DNA from: an uncultured Petrimonas sp.
Lineage (GTDB): Bacteria; Bacteroidota; Bacteroidia; Bacteroidales; Dysgonomonadaceae
Length of the DNA: 9,613 bases
Direction of reading: 5' to 3'
NCBI GenBank assembly: GCA_934621705.1
Contig: CAKTUP010000079.1
Coordinates: 1 to 9,613, forward strand
Position numbers and translations under genes: made by a program. The first letter of the stretch is position 1; every line of letters starts with the position of its first letter. Shown one piece after another: positions 1 to 6,575 of the stretch. The notes beneath the pieces are model-generated. The model did no database searches and was not told the origin of the DNA. It worked only from the letters and a program-made list of their open reading frames with translations.

Positions 1-750
1 AAAAATATCGGTGTTTGGGGTGTGCCCGATGGCAAGGAAAAATCCGTCGATGGCGATGTCTACTTTTTCTTCATCGGGTTCACCCATGCGTTTTACCAAA
101 TGGGCGCCTTCAACGCCGTTTTCGCCAAACAAACCTACGGTGTTGTGTTCGAAAAGAATTTCAATTTTCGGATTGTTCATCACACGTTCCTGCATAATTT
201 GCGATGCGCGCAGGTGGTTTTTGCGGACGATCATATATACTTTGGCGGCTAATCCCGAAAGGTATATGGCTTCTTCACAAGCAGTATCACCACCGCCAAC
301 AACGGCTACTGTTTTTTTGCGATAGAAAAATCCGTCGCACGTAGCACAGGCCGAAACACCTTGTCCGGCGTATTTTGTTTCGTCGGGTAGTCCCAGGTAT
401 TTGGCGGTTGCGCCGGTAGAGATAATTACCGTATCGGCTTCGATAACTTGCTCGTTGTCGATGGTTACTTTCAGCGGGCGAACGTTGAAATCCACTGCCG
501 TTGCCCTTCCCGAATACACTTCGGTTCCGTAACGCTGGGCTTGTTTTTTGAGGTCTTCCATCATTTCCGGGCCGGTGATTCCTTCGGGATATCCGGGGAA
601 GTTTTCAACTTCGGTGGTGGTGGTCAGCTGACCGCCGGGCTGCAAGCCTTCAAACAAAACAGGTTCCAGGTTGGCGCGCGAAGCATAGATGGCAGCAGTA
701 TATCCTGCCGGGCCAGATCCGATGATCAGGCATCTTACTTTATTTCTCAT
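1..750 (-). CDS. trxB: Thioredoxin reductase, C-terminus cut off by the window edge
   Basis: FAD- and NADPH-dependent flavoprotein that reduces oxidised thioredoxin in the cytoplasm, feeding ribonucleotide reductase, methionine sulfoxide reductase and thiol peroxidases. I translated 250 codons from the ATG at 750; the usual length is about 310-320, so roughly the last 60-70 residues lie beyond base 1. Visible motifs: N-terminal FAD-binding GSGPAG (11-16), GGQLTTTTEVENFPG (39-53), the redox-active pair C135-A-T-C138 followed by DGFF, the NADPH-binding GGGDTA (152-157), basic VRKNHLRAS (175-183), which keeps R/K/R for the NADPH 2'-phosphate, and IGHTPNT (241-247). The CATC position inside the NADPH domain is that of low-molecular-weight bacterial TrxB rather than AhpF or ferredoxin-NADP reductase. 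A TACCTTTG -7 box lies 30 nt before the start. It is the last visible gene after ftsK and lolA. Identification is firm; only the missing C-terminus is unknown. Confidence 0.97.
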   Translation of the reverse strand, partial: MRNKVRCLIIGSGPAGYTAAIYASRANLEPVLFEGLQPGGQLTTTTEVENFPGYPEGITGPEMMEDLKKQAQRYGTEVYSGRATAVDFNVRPLKVTIDNEQVIEADTVIISTGATAKYLGLPDETKYAGQGVSACATCDGFFYRKKTVAVVGGGDTACEEAIYLSGLAAKVYMIVRKNHLRASQIMQERVMNNPKIEILFEHNTVGLFGENGVEGAHLVKRMGEPDEEKVDIAIDGFFLAIGHTPNTDIF

Positions 751-780
751 ATATAATAATGTGTTTGTGAATTATGGTTT

Positions 781-788
781 CAAAGGTA
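781..788 (-). promoter_or_regulatory. Candidate -7 box of a trxB promoter
   Basis: The minus strand reads TACCTTTG, an exact match to the Bacteroidota housekeeping sigma -7 consensus TAnnTTTG. It ends 30 nt before the trxB ATG, giving a short leader. The -33 element is poor: at a spacing of 20 there is only CTTC instead of TTTG. The same octamer occurs before uvrA. It would let trxB be expressed apart from ftsK-lolA. Confidence 0.6.
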
Positions 789-838
789 CGATTATTCCGT
801 TAAATGGAGAAGTGTTATCGGGATTTTCTATTTGGGAT

Positions 839-934
839 AAGCCCCCTCTAACTCCCCCTTAAGGGGAGAATTGCGGGCATACGATGATTATTTGTAGCGC
901 CAGCTCCCCTCTTTAGGAGGGGCGGGGGAGGCTT
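839..934. repeat. 96-bp nested inverted repeat (MITE-like) between lolA and trxB
   Basis: Two G/C-skewed arms face each other: left arm 839-868 and right arm 904-934, around a 35-bp centre. The right arm, reverse complemented, starts AAGCCTCCCCCGCC and the left arm starts AAGCCCCCTCTAAC; both end in GGGGAG. Each arm is also a hairpin: CCCCTTAAGGGG is a perfect palindrome at 855-866, and CCCCTC (906-911) pairs with GAGGGG (917-922). The right end overlaps the lolA stop codon (934-936) by one base. From memory, similar strings recur in intergenic DNA of Bacteroidota, but I have not checked. It could be a non-autonomous mobile repeat or a folded mRNA 3' end that damps read-through from lolA. No transposase is visible. 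Confidence 0.7.
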
Positions 935-1578
935 TACCTTAAATCAATAATCTCAACTTTGGGATATTTGCCTTTATCAAAAACGAAATCAGTATCGGGA
1001 AAATTGTAGTTGGCGTTGTAATCGCTGATATCGATTTTGTTTTTCATGCCGTTTTTCATTGTGAGGTTCACTTGAAGAACGGTATTTGTTTTTTTATCGA
1101 TGGCGACCGATATATTGTTGAAATCGCTCTTGCTCATGGTGGGAGTCATATCGATTACCGAAGCGCTCTTTCCATTAACGGTTTTGGTTACAGGATTTTT
1201 AAGCGTGTATCCGGTTTTGTACATGCTCAACAGCGCCAACGGGCTGATGGAAGCTATTTCTTCGGGGGATGGATTGCTGATGTTTACTTCGTTCAGGTCT
1301 TTCATCATAACCCATTGCGTTTTTCCGTCGAACCAGGTGTCGATGGTGGGCATTTCGATTTTGAATTTGTTGCCTTTTACCAATGCCGTTCCCTTTTGAG
1401 CCTGATACGCCGTTCCGTTTTCGTCGGTGGTGGCAACGCTGAACGACATTTTTATGCCTTTCGAATTTTCGTAAGAACTGTAGGCTTTGTCTAAAATGCT
1501 TTTTGCTTCAGCAGAAGTTTGAGCGAAAGAGAATACTCCAATTAATAAAGCGGCCAGTGTGAATATATATTTCTTCAT
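934..1578 (-). CDS. lolA: LolA-like periplasmic outer-membrane lipoprotein carrier
   Basis: Probable periplasmic chaperone that takes lipoproteins released from the inner membrane by LolCDE to the outer membrane. The protein has 214 residues, near the LolA norm. Residues 1-19 form a signal peptide (MKKY, hydrophobic core, then FSFA before Q20), a Sec/signal peptidase I type; there is no lipobox cysteine, so it should be soluble. The mature part shows the LolA pattern: G63-T-A-L-V-K-G-N-K-F near 63-72, TWFDGKTQWVM at 81-91, NEVNISNPSPEE at 97-108, and a C-terminal DLR seen in Bacteroidota homologues. It follows ftsK after 127 bp and precedes trxB after 183 bp; as I recall, this ftsK-lolA-trxB order recurs in Bacteroidota. 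I see no convincing promoter of its own, so it is likely co-transcribed with ftsK. The exact cargo is inferred from the family only. Confidence 0.88.
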   Translation of the reverse strand: MKKYIFTLAALLIGVFSFAQTSAEAKSILDKAYSSYENSKGIKMSFSVATTDENGTAYQAQKGTALVKGNKFKIEMPTIDTWFDGKTQWVMMKDLNEVNISNPSPEEIASISPLALLSMYKTGYTLKNPVTKTVNGKSASVIDMTPTMSKSDFNNISVAIDKKTNTVLQVNLTMKNGMKNKIDISDYNANYNFPDTDFVFDKGKYPKVEIIDLR

Positions 1579-1623
1579 AATGTTGTTCTTTTAATGGGTT
1601 TGTTACAGATAGACGATGGAATT

Positions 1624-1642
1624 AGTTTAAAGTTTAAAGTTT
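1624..1642. repeat. Short 7-bp tandem repeat (AGTTTAA, 2.7 copies)
   Basis: AGTTTAA is repeated at 1624-1630 and 1631-1637, followed by a partial AGTTT copy at 1638-1642. It lies in the ftsK-lolA gap beside the hairpin pair at 1644-1703. It is very A/T rich and may be chance or part of the same repeat element; no function is apparent. Confidence 0.5.
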
Positions 1643-1643
1643 C

Positions 1644-1703
1644 GGGTGATGCGATTTCCGAATCGCATGTTTTATTTATTGCGAGTTGGAACTCGCAGCA
1701 CCC
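1644..1703. repeat. REP-like pair of opposed hairpins behind ftsK
   Basis: Two perfect hairpins stand 11 bp apart. On the plus strand, 1649-1668 has an 8-bp stem around loop TCCG; 1680-1697 has an 8-bp stem around GG. The stems are related (TGCGATT and TGCGAGTT). Each is preceded, on its own strand, by GGGTG plus one base: plus strand 1644-1648 before the first, minus strand 1703-1699 before the second. The 60-bp unit is therefore itself an imperfect inverted repeat with GGGTGnTGCGA termini. A short 5' tag next to a palindrome, doubled head to head, is the layout of REP/BIME elements. It begins 2 bp after the ftsK stop codon. Neither hairpin is followed by a T-tract on the minus strand, so it is not a standard intrinsic terminator, though it could protect the ftsK mRNA 3' end. 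Confidence 0.75.
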
Positions 1704-1705
1704 TA

Positions 1706-4234
1706 TTATCTCAACGAATCCAACAACTTCTCCAGCGAATACTCATCCGAAATATACACATCACGCGGTTTGCTGCCTTGTGCGGGACCTACAATTCCGG
1801 CGCTTTCTATCTGATCCATTAATCTTCCGGCGCGGTTGTAACCGATGGAAAACTTCCGTTGGATGAGTGATGTTGACCCTTGCTGATGAATAACGATCAA
1901 TCGGGCGGCTTCTTCGAAAAGAGAGTCGCGTTCGTTTAAATCCACCGAGCCTATTTTGTCTTCACTGCTTTCGGATACAACTTCGGGAAGGGCAAAAGCA
2001 GTTTCGTAACCGCGTTGTTTACCGATATATTGTGAAATCTCTTCCACTTCGGGTGTATCCACAAACGCGCACTGGATGCGGATGAGGTTGCTTCCTTGCG
2101 AGAAAAGCATATCGCCCCGACCGATGAGCTGGTTGGCGCCGGTGGCATCGAGAATGGTTCTCGAATCGATTTGCGACGTTACGCGGAAAGCCATTCGGGC
2201 AGGAAAGTTGGCCTTGATGGTTCCGGTAATGATATTTGTTGTAGGCCGTTGTGTGGCAATCACCATGTGCATGCCCACGGCGCGTGCCTTTTGTGCGATA
2301 CGCGCGATAGGCATCTCGATTTCTTTTCCGGCAGTCATAATTAAATCGCCAAACTCGTCGATAACCACCACAATATACGGTAAATACCTGTGTCCATTTT
2401 TCGGATTCAGCTTGCGCTTAATGAACTTTTCGTTGTATTCTTTTATCGCTCTCACTTTGGCGCGCATCAGCAATTCGTAGCGGTCGTCCATTTCTTTGGT
2501 GAGCGAGTTGAGTGTTTGCGTCACTTTGGTAACATCGGTGATGATGGCTTTCTCTTCATCGGGAAGTTTGGCCAGGTAATGCTTTTCGATGGTGGAGTAA
2601 ATGTTGAATTCCACCATTTTAGGGTCGATAAGCACCATTTTCATTTCCGACGGATGTTTTTTGTAGAGCAACGATGTGATTATCGCATTCAATCCCACCG
2701 ATTTCCCTTGTCCCGTGGCTCCGGCAACCAGCAAGTGCGGCATTTTAGCCAAATCGAAAATAAAAACTTCGTTTGTGATGGTTTTCCCGAGCGCGACCGG
2801 CAAATCGAACGTGCATTCCTGAAATTTTACGGAAGCGATCACCGATTGCATCGACACAATTTGCGGGTCTTTGTTGGGCACTTCTATGCCGATAGTGCCT
2901 TTTCCCGGCATCGGGGCAATAATACGTATTCCCAGTGCTGAAAGGCTTAGCGCGATATCGTCTTCCAAGTTTCTGATCCGGGAAATGCGGACTCCGGCCT
3001 GCGGCACGATTTCGTATAACGTGATGGTGGGGCCAACGGTGGCTTTTATCGATGTAATTTCTATCCCGTAGTTGCGAAGCGTGCTGATAATCTTGTCCTT
3101 GTTCTCGTTTTGCTCCTCCATATCCACGGCTTTGCCGCCGGTGTTGTAAACCTTGAGCAACTCCATGGTGGGAAAGGCAAAGGTTGACAAATCTTTTTTG
3201 GGGTCGTAATCTTCCAGAATTTCTACATCCGATTCCGGTTCTTCCCCTGCTTCCGATACGGGAACTGCCGGCGTTTTTTCTTCCGGTTCCGGTGTTGTAA
3301 TTTGTGCGTCGTCTTTGGGTACAATTACTTCAAAAACATCATCTTTGATATCTCTTTTGGGGATGGGTTGGATAGCGGGCCTTCTTTCGGGAATTGGCGC
3401 CACCGGCGTTTTTTCGATTTTTGTGATCGGTAAAGTATCCGTAGTCTCGATTTCTTCTTCCGGTTTGTCTTTTTTTCGGAAAGCGAAAAGTTTTTTCCAA
3501 ATACTTGGTTTCGGTTCTCTTTCAGGCTCAATTTCCTTTTCAAATTCGAGCTTTATCGGCGTTTCGTTTTCTTTGTTTACGCCGAATGTCGGCTTGTTGT
3601 TGATAAGCGTTTCCTGAATTTTGTGCATCGAACTTCGGCGGAAAACGATTACGATAATGAGCAGAAACAAAAGCACGAGTAAAATCATTCCGGGCACGCC
3701 GATGCTGCTTTCCAGAATATTCTCTATCTGGCTTCCGTGCGCGCCACCCCAATTGATGTGGCTTTTGGGAAACAACCTTCCGAAAATAAACGCGCTGGTG
3801 ATGGAGCCGCAAATCAATCCGAAGGCAGTGATGAGAAGCGCTTTTATGAAGCTGAAATCGGAAACTTTCATCATTCTTAGCCCTAAATAAATGATGAAAA
3901 ACGGAATAAGCATCGAAAATATGCCAAACCATTTGTTTACGAGCATTTCGGCTAAAAATGCACCGCCGGTGCTTGTCCAGTTGTCCACTTCCAGTTGTTT
4001 GTCCTGAGTGAGTTCCCAAAACGATTTGTTCAGGACTTTACTTTGGTCGGCAGCGCCAGTAAAAAAGAAGGAGATGATTGCCAGCAGCGTGAAGATTCCC
4101 AAAAAAGCAACAAGAACACCAAAAATGAACTGTACTCTTTCGTTTTTGAAAAAACTAACCAAACTTTTTTTTCGTTTTCGTGTAGTTGAAGCTGTAGTTT
4201 TTCTTCTTGCAGTGCTTTTTTTTCTTTTCGCCAT
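1706..4234 (-). CDS. ftsK: DNA translocase FtsK
   Basis: Hexameric septum-anchored ATPase that pumps chromosomal DNA toward dif and activates XerC/XerD to resolve chromosome dimers during division. The 842-residue protein begins with a very basic stretch (about 1-33), then about four membrane spans (near 35-58, 104-122, 129-152 and 181-199). A charged, proline- and glutamate-rich linker covers about 215-345. The motor follows: the alpha/beta DNA-pump region from about 375, Walker A GATGQGKS at 505-512, Walker B VVVIDEFGD at 622-630, and IATQRPTTNIITG near 659-671. The C-terminal gamma winged helix is at about 765-842 (QRKFSIGYNRAGRLMDQIE, 792-810), which reads KOPS in other FtsKs. The linker is short compared with E. 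coli FtsK. I chose the ATG at 4234 (MAKRKKS); the open frame extends to a TTG at 4288, but the promoter -7 box lies inside that extension. First gene of the ftsK-lolA-trxB group. Confidence 0.97.
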   Translation of the reverse strand: MAKRKKSTARRKTTASTTRKRKKSLVSFFKNERVQFIFGVLVAFLGIFTLLAIISFFFTGAADQSKVLNKSFWELTQDKQLEVDNWTSTGGAFLAEMLVNKWFGIFSMLIPFFIIYLGLRMMKVSDFSFIKALLITAFGLICGSITSAFIFGRLFPKSHINWGGAHGSQIENILESSIGVPGMILLVLLFLLIIVIVFRRSSMHKIQETLINNKPTFGVNKENETPIKLEFEKEIEPEREPKPSIWKKLFAFRKKDKPEEEIETTDTLPITKIEKTPVAPIPERRPAIQPIPKRDIKDDVFEVIVPKDDAQITTPEPEEKTPAVPVSEAGEEPESDVEILEDYDPKKDLSTFAFPTMELLKVYNTGGKAVDMEEQNENKDKIISTLRNYGIEITSIKATVGPTITLYEIVPQAGVRISRIRNLEDDIALSLSALGIRIIAPMPGKGTIGIEVPNKDPQIVSMQSVIASVKFQECTFDLPVALGKTITNEVFIFDLAKMPHLLVAGATGQGKSVGLNAIITSLLYKKHPSEMKMVLIDPKMVEFNIYSTIEKHYLAKLPDEEKAIITDVTKVTQTLNSLTKEMDDRYELLMRAKVRAIKEYNEKFIKRKLNPKNGHRYLPYIVVVIDEFGDLIMTAGKEIEMPIARIAQKARAVGMHMVIATQRPTTNIITGTIKANFPARMAFRVTSQIDSRTILDATGANQLIGRGDMLFSQGSNLIRIQCAFVDTPEVEEISQYIGKQRGYETAFALPEVVSESSEDKIGSVDLNERDSLFEEAARLIVIHQQGSTSLIQRKFSIGYNRAGRLMDQIESAGIVGPAQGSKPRDVYISDEYSLEKLLDSLR

Positions 4235-4257
4235 ATCGGATTTGACTAATTTCCTTA

Positions 4258-4289
4258 CAAAAGTAATAAAAAACGAGAGAAGTTGCAAG
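4258..4289 (-). promoter_or_regulatory. ftsK promoter (CTTG - 20 bp - TACTTTTG)
   Basis: On the minus strand, CTTG (4289-4286) is followed after 20 bp by TACTTTTG (4265-4258). This matches the Bacteroidota -33/-7 consensus TTTG-N19/20-TAnnTTTG with a single mismatch in the -33 box. The -7 box ends 23 nt before the ATG at 4234, so the mRNA leader would be short. A terminator upstream (4346-4379) isolates this promoter from the gene before it. Confidence 0.7.
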
Positions 4290-4345
4290 GAGCGAAAGAT
4301 TTATGAGTTTTAATGGTGTAGTTGTGTTTTGCGGATTGAGATTAC

Positions 4346-4379
4346 AAAAAAATCCGCTGGAACTTCTTCCAACGGATTT
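4346..4379 (-). terminator. Intrinsic terminator after the DUF3185 gene
   Basis: Minus-strand hairpin with a 7-bp outer stem (AAATCCG with CGGATTT), one mismatch, a 5-bp inner stem (TTCCA/TGGAA) and a 4-nt loop (4363-4366), running straight into seven T residues on the minus strand. On the plus strand there is no T-run after the stem, so it acts for minus-strand transcripts. It lies 30 bp beyond the stop codon at 4410 and before the ftsK promoter. Confidence 0.85.
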
Positions 4380-4409
4380 CGATAGCGTGTTTGTGAGATT
4401 GTGAAACTG

Positions 4410-4628
4410 TTATTTTTCCTTTGCGTTTATCAAAACCACTCCGCCCACCAATGATGCAACAGCGAGCGCTAATTGAATAATGGCCGTTTCTTTGCCGCCT
4501 TTGTCTTCGGCTCTGAGTTCGATACCCAGAATTTTTACGGCGCTTGTGCTTTGCTGAAATCCGGTAATACCCATGTAACCCAGTCCCAGCGCAATAACTA
4601 TCAAAATAATTCCGATAATTTTCTTCAT
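4410..4628 (-). CDS. Small DUF3185-type membrane protein, function unknown
   Basis: A 72-residue protein that I recognise by its look as DUF3185: an N-terminal hydrophobic helix (about 4-22, KIIGIILIVIALGLGYMG), the conserved-looking GFQQSTSAVKILGIELRAED (about 23-42), a short polar loop KGGKE, and a second hydrophobic helix (about 49-67) ending in NAKEK. With two spans and a short basic C-terminus it should be an inner-membrane hairpin protein. No catalytic residues or cysteines are present, and no activity is known to me. It lies 68 bp after the YihY/BrkB gene with no clear promoter in the A/T-rich gap, and a strong terminator follows, so the two are probably one transcript. The start ATG at 4628 is the only sensible one. 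The family call is from memory of the motif and is moderately sure. Confidence 0.8.
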   Translation of the reverse strand: MKKIIGIILIVIALGLGYMGITGFQQSTSAVKILGIELRAEDKGGKETAIIQLALAVASLVGGVVLINAKEK

Positions 4629-4696
4629 AAGTTTGTTTTTATAAAGTGAATATTTTTGTCTATTTCTTAAATAAACAAAACTTTTTTATTTTTTGT

Positions 4697-5665
4697 TCAC
4701 GACGGCGTATCAGCTGCCTTATCTATTTCCTGCTTGTTAATTGTTTCTATGGGTTTATCTTCCAGAATTTCCACAATGCGCGTGGATACTGCATACTCAT
4801 CGGGAAAAATTTTATCGCCCACTTCATCGGCCCATGCTTTGGTAAATTCGGCCCCGATGTAAATGATGATGGATGAATAATAAATCCACGTTAAAAGAAT
4901 CAATATGAATGCCGCCGCCCCGTAAACCGATGTGATGTTTCGGGTGCCCATATAGAACGATATGGCAAGTTGTCCCAACAGAAAAAGCACGGTGGTAACT
5001 ACCGCGCCCACAGCCACGTCTTTGAATTTGATCTTGGCATCGGGCAGCATCTTAAGTATTAAAATGAAAAGTATGGAGATTACAATAATGTTCACCAGTA
5101 TTCCCAACACCTGAAAAAGTATTGCGGTAACATTGGGGAAATAAGCGATAAGGCGGTCGCTCACGCTGCTTATCAATGTAGATAACGCCAGGGTGACCAG
5201 CAGCATAAAACCAAAAATAAGTATCATGGAAAACGAAAGAAGCCGGTTTTTCAGATACATAAGCCATCCTTTTTTGGGTTTGGGTTTTATGCCCCAAATG
5301 AAGTTCAGCGATGTTTGCATTTCGGCAAAAATGGCGGTAGCCCCGAAGATCATTACCCCGAAGCTGATAATGGTAGCCATAGTGGAACTGTTTGCCGCAG
5401 AAGCGTTGTTGATGATCGTTTGCAATTGAACCACCACTTCTTCTCCCAACAAATTGTTCATTCTTCCGTATAATTGCGTTGCGATATCGCGGCGGAAAAA
5501 TGTTCCGATGGTAATGATGAGTGTTATGAACGGAATAATGGCGAAGATGGTGGCGTAAGCCAGCGAAGCACTCAATTTTGTAACGTTATCATCGGTAAAA
5601 CCCCGGATGGTAAGTTTGATAATGCGCCACAGCGATTTGAACGTAATTTCTCTTTCCTTTTTCAT
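4697..5665 (-). CDS. YihY/BrkB-family integral membrane protein
   Basis: Multi-spanning inner-membrane protein of the YihY/virulence factor BrkB family (the old label ribonuclease BN is a misassignment). The molecular role is not established; transport has been suggested for the family. From the ATG at 5665 it has 322 residues, near the family norm. Six hydrophobic segments are visible at about 33-55, 96-116, 143-167, 178-205, 216-238 and 247-272. Family signatures are KLSASLAYATIFAIIPF near the first span, FIWGIKPKPKKGW in the middle, and SVYGAAAFILILLTWIYYS followed by IYIGAEFTKAWADEVG near the last span. The hydrophilic C-terminal tail (about 278-322) is acidic and poorly conserved. The frame extends three codons to a TTG at 5674, but the ATG (MKKERE) is the better start. 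A dyad at 5669-5704 lies directly upstream. It is probably co-transcribed with the DUF3185 gene. Confidence 0.9.
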   Translation of the reverse strand: MKKEREITFKSLWRIIKLTIRGFTDDNVTKLSASLAYATIFAIIPFITLIITIGTFFRRDIATQLYGRMNNLLGEEVVVQLQTIINNASAANSSTMATIISFGVMIFGATAIFAEMQTSLNFIWGIKPKPKKGWLMYLKNRLLSFSMILIFGFMLLVTLALSTLISSVSDRLIAYFPNVTAILFQVLGILVNIIVISILFILILKMLPDAKIKFKDVAVGAVVTTVLFLLGQLAISFYMGTRNITSVYGAAAFILILLTWIYYSSIIIYIGAEFTKAWADEVGDKIFPDEYAVSTRIVEILEDKPIETINKQEIDKAADTPS

Positions 5666-5668
5666 GCA

Positions 5669-5704
5669 CGGCAATGATTGATAATGAAATTATAACAATT
5701 GCCG
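5669..5704 (-). promoter_or_regulatory. Dyad directly in front of the YihY/BrkB start codon
   Basis: CGGCAAT (5669-5675) and ATTGCCG (5698-5704) form a perfect 7-bp inverted repeat, and inside it ATAAT (5681-5685) pairs with ATTAT (5689-5693) around a 3-nt loop, with small internal mismatches between. The inner arm ends 3 bp before the ATG at 5665. It could be a protein-binding operator or an mRNA hairpin covering the ribosome landing site. I see no clear TAnnTTTG box between the tpx terminator and this dyad, so the promoter of this unit is not identified. Confidence 0.5.
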
Positions 5705-5731
5705 ATTTATGATTGTTTTATCCTACCGTTT

Positions 5732-5769
5732 AAAAAGCGAAAAGCCCGCGAATCACTTCGCAGACTTTT
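5732..5769 (-). terminator. Intrinsic terminator after tpx
   Basis: On the minus strand AAAAGTCTGCGAA (5769-5757) pairs with TTCGCGGGCTTTT (5752-5740) as a 13-bp stem including two U-G wobbles, with a 4-nt loop GTGA. It is followed by CGC and five T residues (5736-5732). It lies 28 bp past the tpx stop codon and before the YihY/BrkB gene, so tpx is a separate transcription unit. Confidence 0.8.
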
Positions 5770-5797
5770 CTTGTTAACACAATCTTCATGAAACAAA

Positions 5798-6298
5798 CTA
5801 CACTATCGAGTTGATTGCAGATTCATAATCCGGCTCCTGTGCAATCTCAGGAACCAGCTCGTTATATACGACATTCCCATCGGGACCAACTACCACCACC
5901 GCACGTGCCAACAATCCCTTGAGCGGGCCGTCGGTCATAAGTACTCCGTACTTGTCGGCGAATGAGTTGTCGCGAAAAGTGGAAAGCGTAACCACGTTCT
6001 CCAATCCTTCGGCGCCGCAAAAGCGACTCGAAGCAAACGGCAAATCTGCCGAAATACAGAGAACGGTTGTATTGTTCAGATTACCGGCTTCTTTGTTGAA
6101 CTTGCGGACAGATGCCGCACATACGCCGGTATCGATGCTCGGAAAAATGTTTAACACTACATTTTTTCCTTTTAAGTCAGATAATTTCAACTCCGATAAA
6201 TCCCCTTTTACCAGTGAAAAGTCGGGAGCCTGCGAACCCACATTGGGTAAATCGCCTCCCGTGCTTACGGGATTGCCTTTAAATGTGATTTTTGCCAT
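5798..6298 (-). CDS. tpx: Thiol peroxidase, atypical 2-Cys peroxiredoxin
   Basis: Reduces hydrogen peroxide and alkyl hydroperoxides using thioredoxin as electron donor; soluble (periplasmic or cytoplasmic depending on the reports, with no signal peptide visible here). At 166 residues it is the typical Tpx length (E. coli has 168). Motifs: N-terminal [23 protein letters not shown] (about 18-30), the peroxidatic cysteine C60 in [16 protein letters not shown], and the resolving cysteine C94 in [14 protein letters not shown]57 and R133 (ARAVVVV region) fit the peroxiredoxin active site, with R133 assigned by position only. An extra C81 is not expected to be catalytic. The gene stands alone: a terminator follows it and a 308-bp gene-free stretch precedes it. 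Thioredoxin reduced by TrxB, also in this window, would be its reductant. Identification is very firm. Confidence 0.97.
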   Translation of the reverse strand: MAKITFKGNPVSTGGDLPNVGSQAPDFSLVKGDLSELKLSDLKGKNVVLNIFPSIDTGVCAASVRKFNKEAGNLNNTTVLCISADLPFASSRFCGAEGLENVVTLSTFRDNSFADKYGVLMTDGPLKGLLARAVVVVGPDGNVVYNELVPEIAQEPDYESAINSIV

Positions 6299-6351
6299 GT
6301 TTTTTTATTTTATTTCTTTGGTTATTTAAACCAATTCTTAATAATGTCCTG

Positions 6352-6371
6352 CAATTATACTTCAAAACCTA
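6352..6371 (-). promoter_or_regulatory. Weak candidate tpx promoter region
   Basis: Two near matches to TAnnTTTG occur on the minus strand: TAGGTTTTG (6371-6363), one base too long, and TATAATTG (6359-6352), one mismatch. Neither has a good -33 TTTG at 19-20 bp. A promoter is expected here because tpx is isolated from uvrA by 308 bp, but I cannot decide which is used. Confidence 0.3.
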
Positions 6372-6388
6372 TAACAAGAGGGTTGTTG

Positions 6389-6420
6389 AAAAGTTCAGAA
6401 AAAACTGATTTTTAACTTTT
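6389..6420 (+). other. A/T-rich hairpin of unknown role
   Basis: AAAAGTT (6389-6395) pairs with AACTTTT (6414-6420), and AAAAA (6399-6403) with TTTTT (6409-6413), leaving a 3-nt bulge and a 5-nt loop. On the plus strand it resembles a weak terminator, but no plus-strand gene leads into it. It lies upstream of tpx. Confidence 0.4.
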
Positions 6421-6422
6421 TG

Positions 6423-6464
6423 TTGCGGATTACGGGTTGCGAGTTGCGGGTTACGTGTTGCGTG
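6423..6464 (+). repeat. Six tandem copies of a degenerate 7-bp repeat
   Basis: The units are TTGCGGA, TTACGGG, TTGCGAG, TTGCGGG, TTACGTG and TTGCGTG, consensus TTRCGNG, with no spacing errors over 42 bp. Variation is confined mostly to the third, sixth and seventh positions. A related array in the opposite orientation stands at 6576-6603. Confidence 0.8.
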
Positions 6465-6575
6465 GTGAGCGGCCGCGTCTGAAGGATTGGTCGTCTGACG
6501 CATTAAAAAATATTTTAAGAAGTTTTTTTATGACCATACGGATGAATACGAAAATTCACCAAATTATCAGCCCCT

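Noticed and set aside
1072..1494. 140-codon plus-strand frame inside lolA
   Set aside because: Same-register antisense shadow of a well-supported lolA; no domain and no start signal.
1649..1697. Intrinsic terminator for ftsK
   Set aside because: The stems are strong but no T-tract follows on the minus strand, and the matching 5' tags on both outer ends fit a repeat element better.
3325..4019. Minus-strand frames of 72 and 159 codons in another frame of ftsK
   Set aside because: They lie fully within ftsK, and the ftsK frame is continuous with all domains intact, so no frameshift needs explaining; the products are composition artefacts of the membrane and linker region.
4674..4697. Terminator between the YihY/BrkB and DUF3185 genes (AACAAAA/TTTTGTT)
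   Set aside because: The stem has only one G-C pair, overlaps the stop codon and has a 10-nt loop; too weak to call.
6423..6464. CRISPR-like array
   Set aside because: Units are 7 bp with no spacers, unlike CRISPR repeats of 23 bp or more separated by unique spacers, and no cas gene is present.
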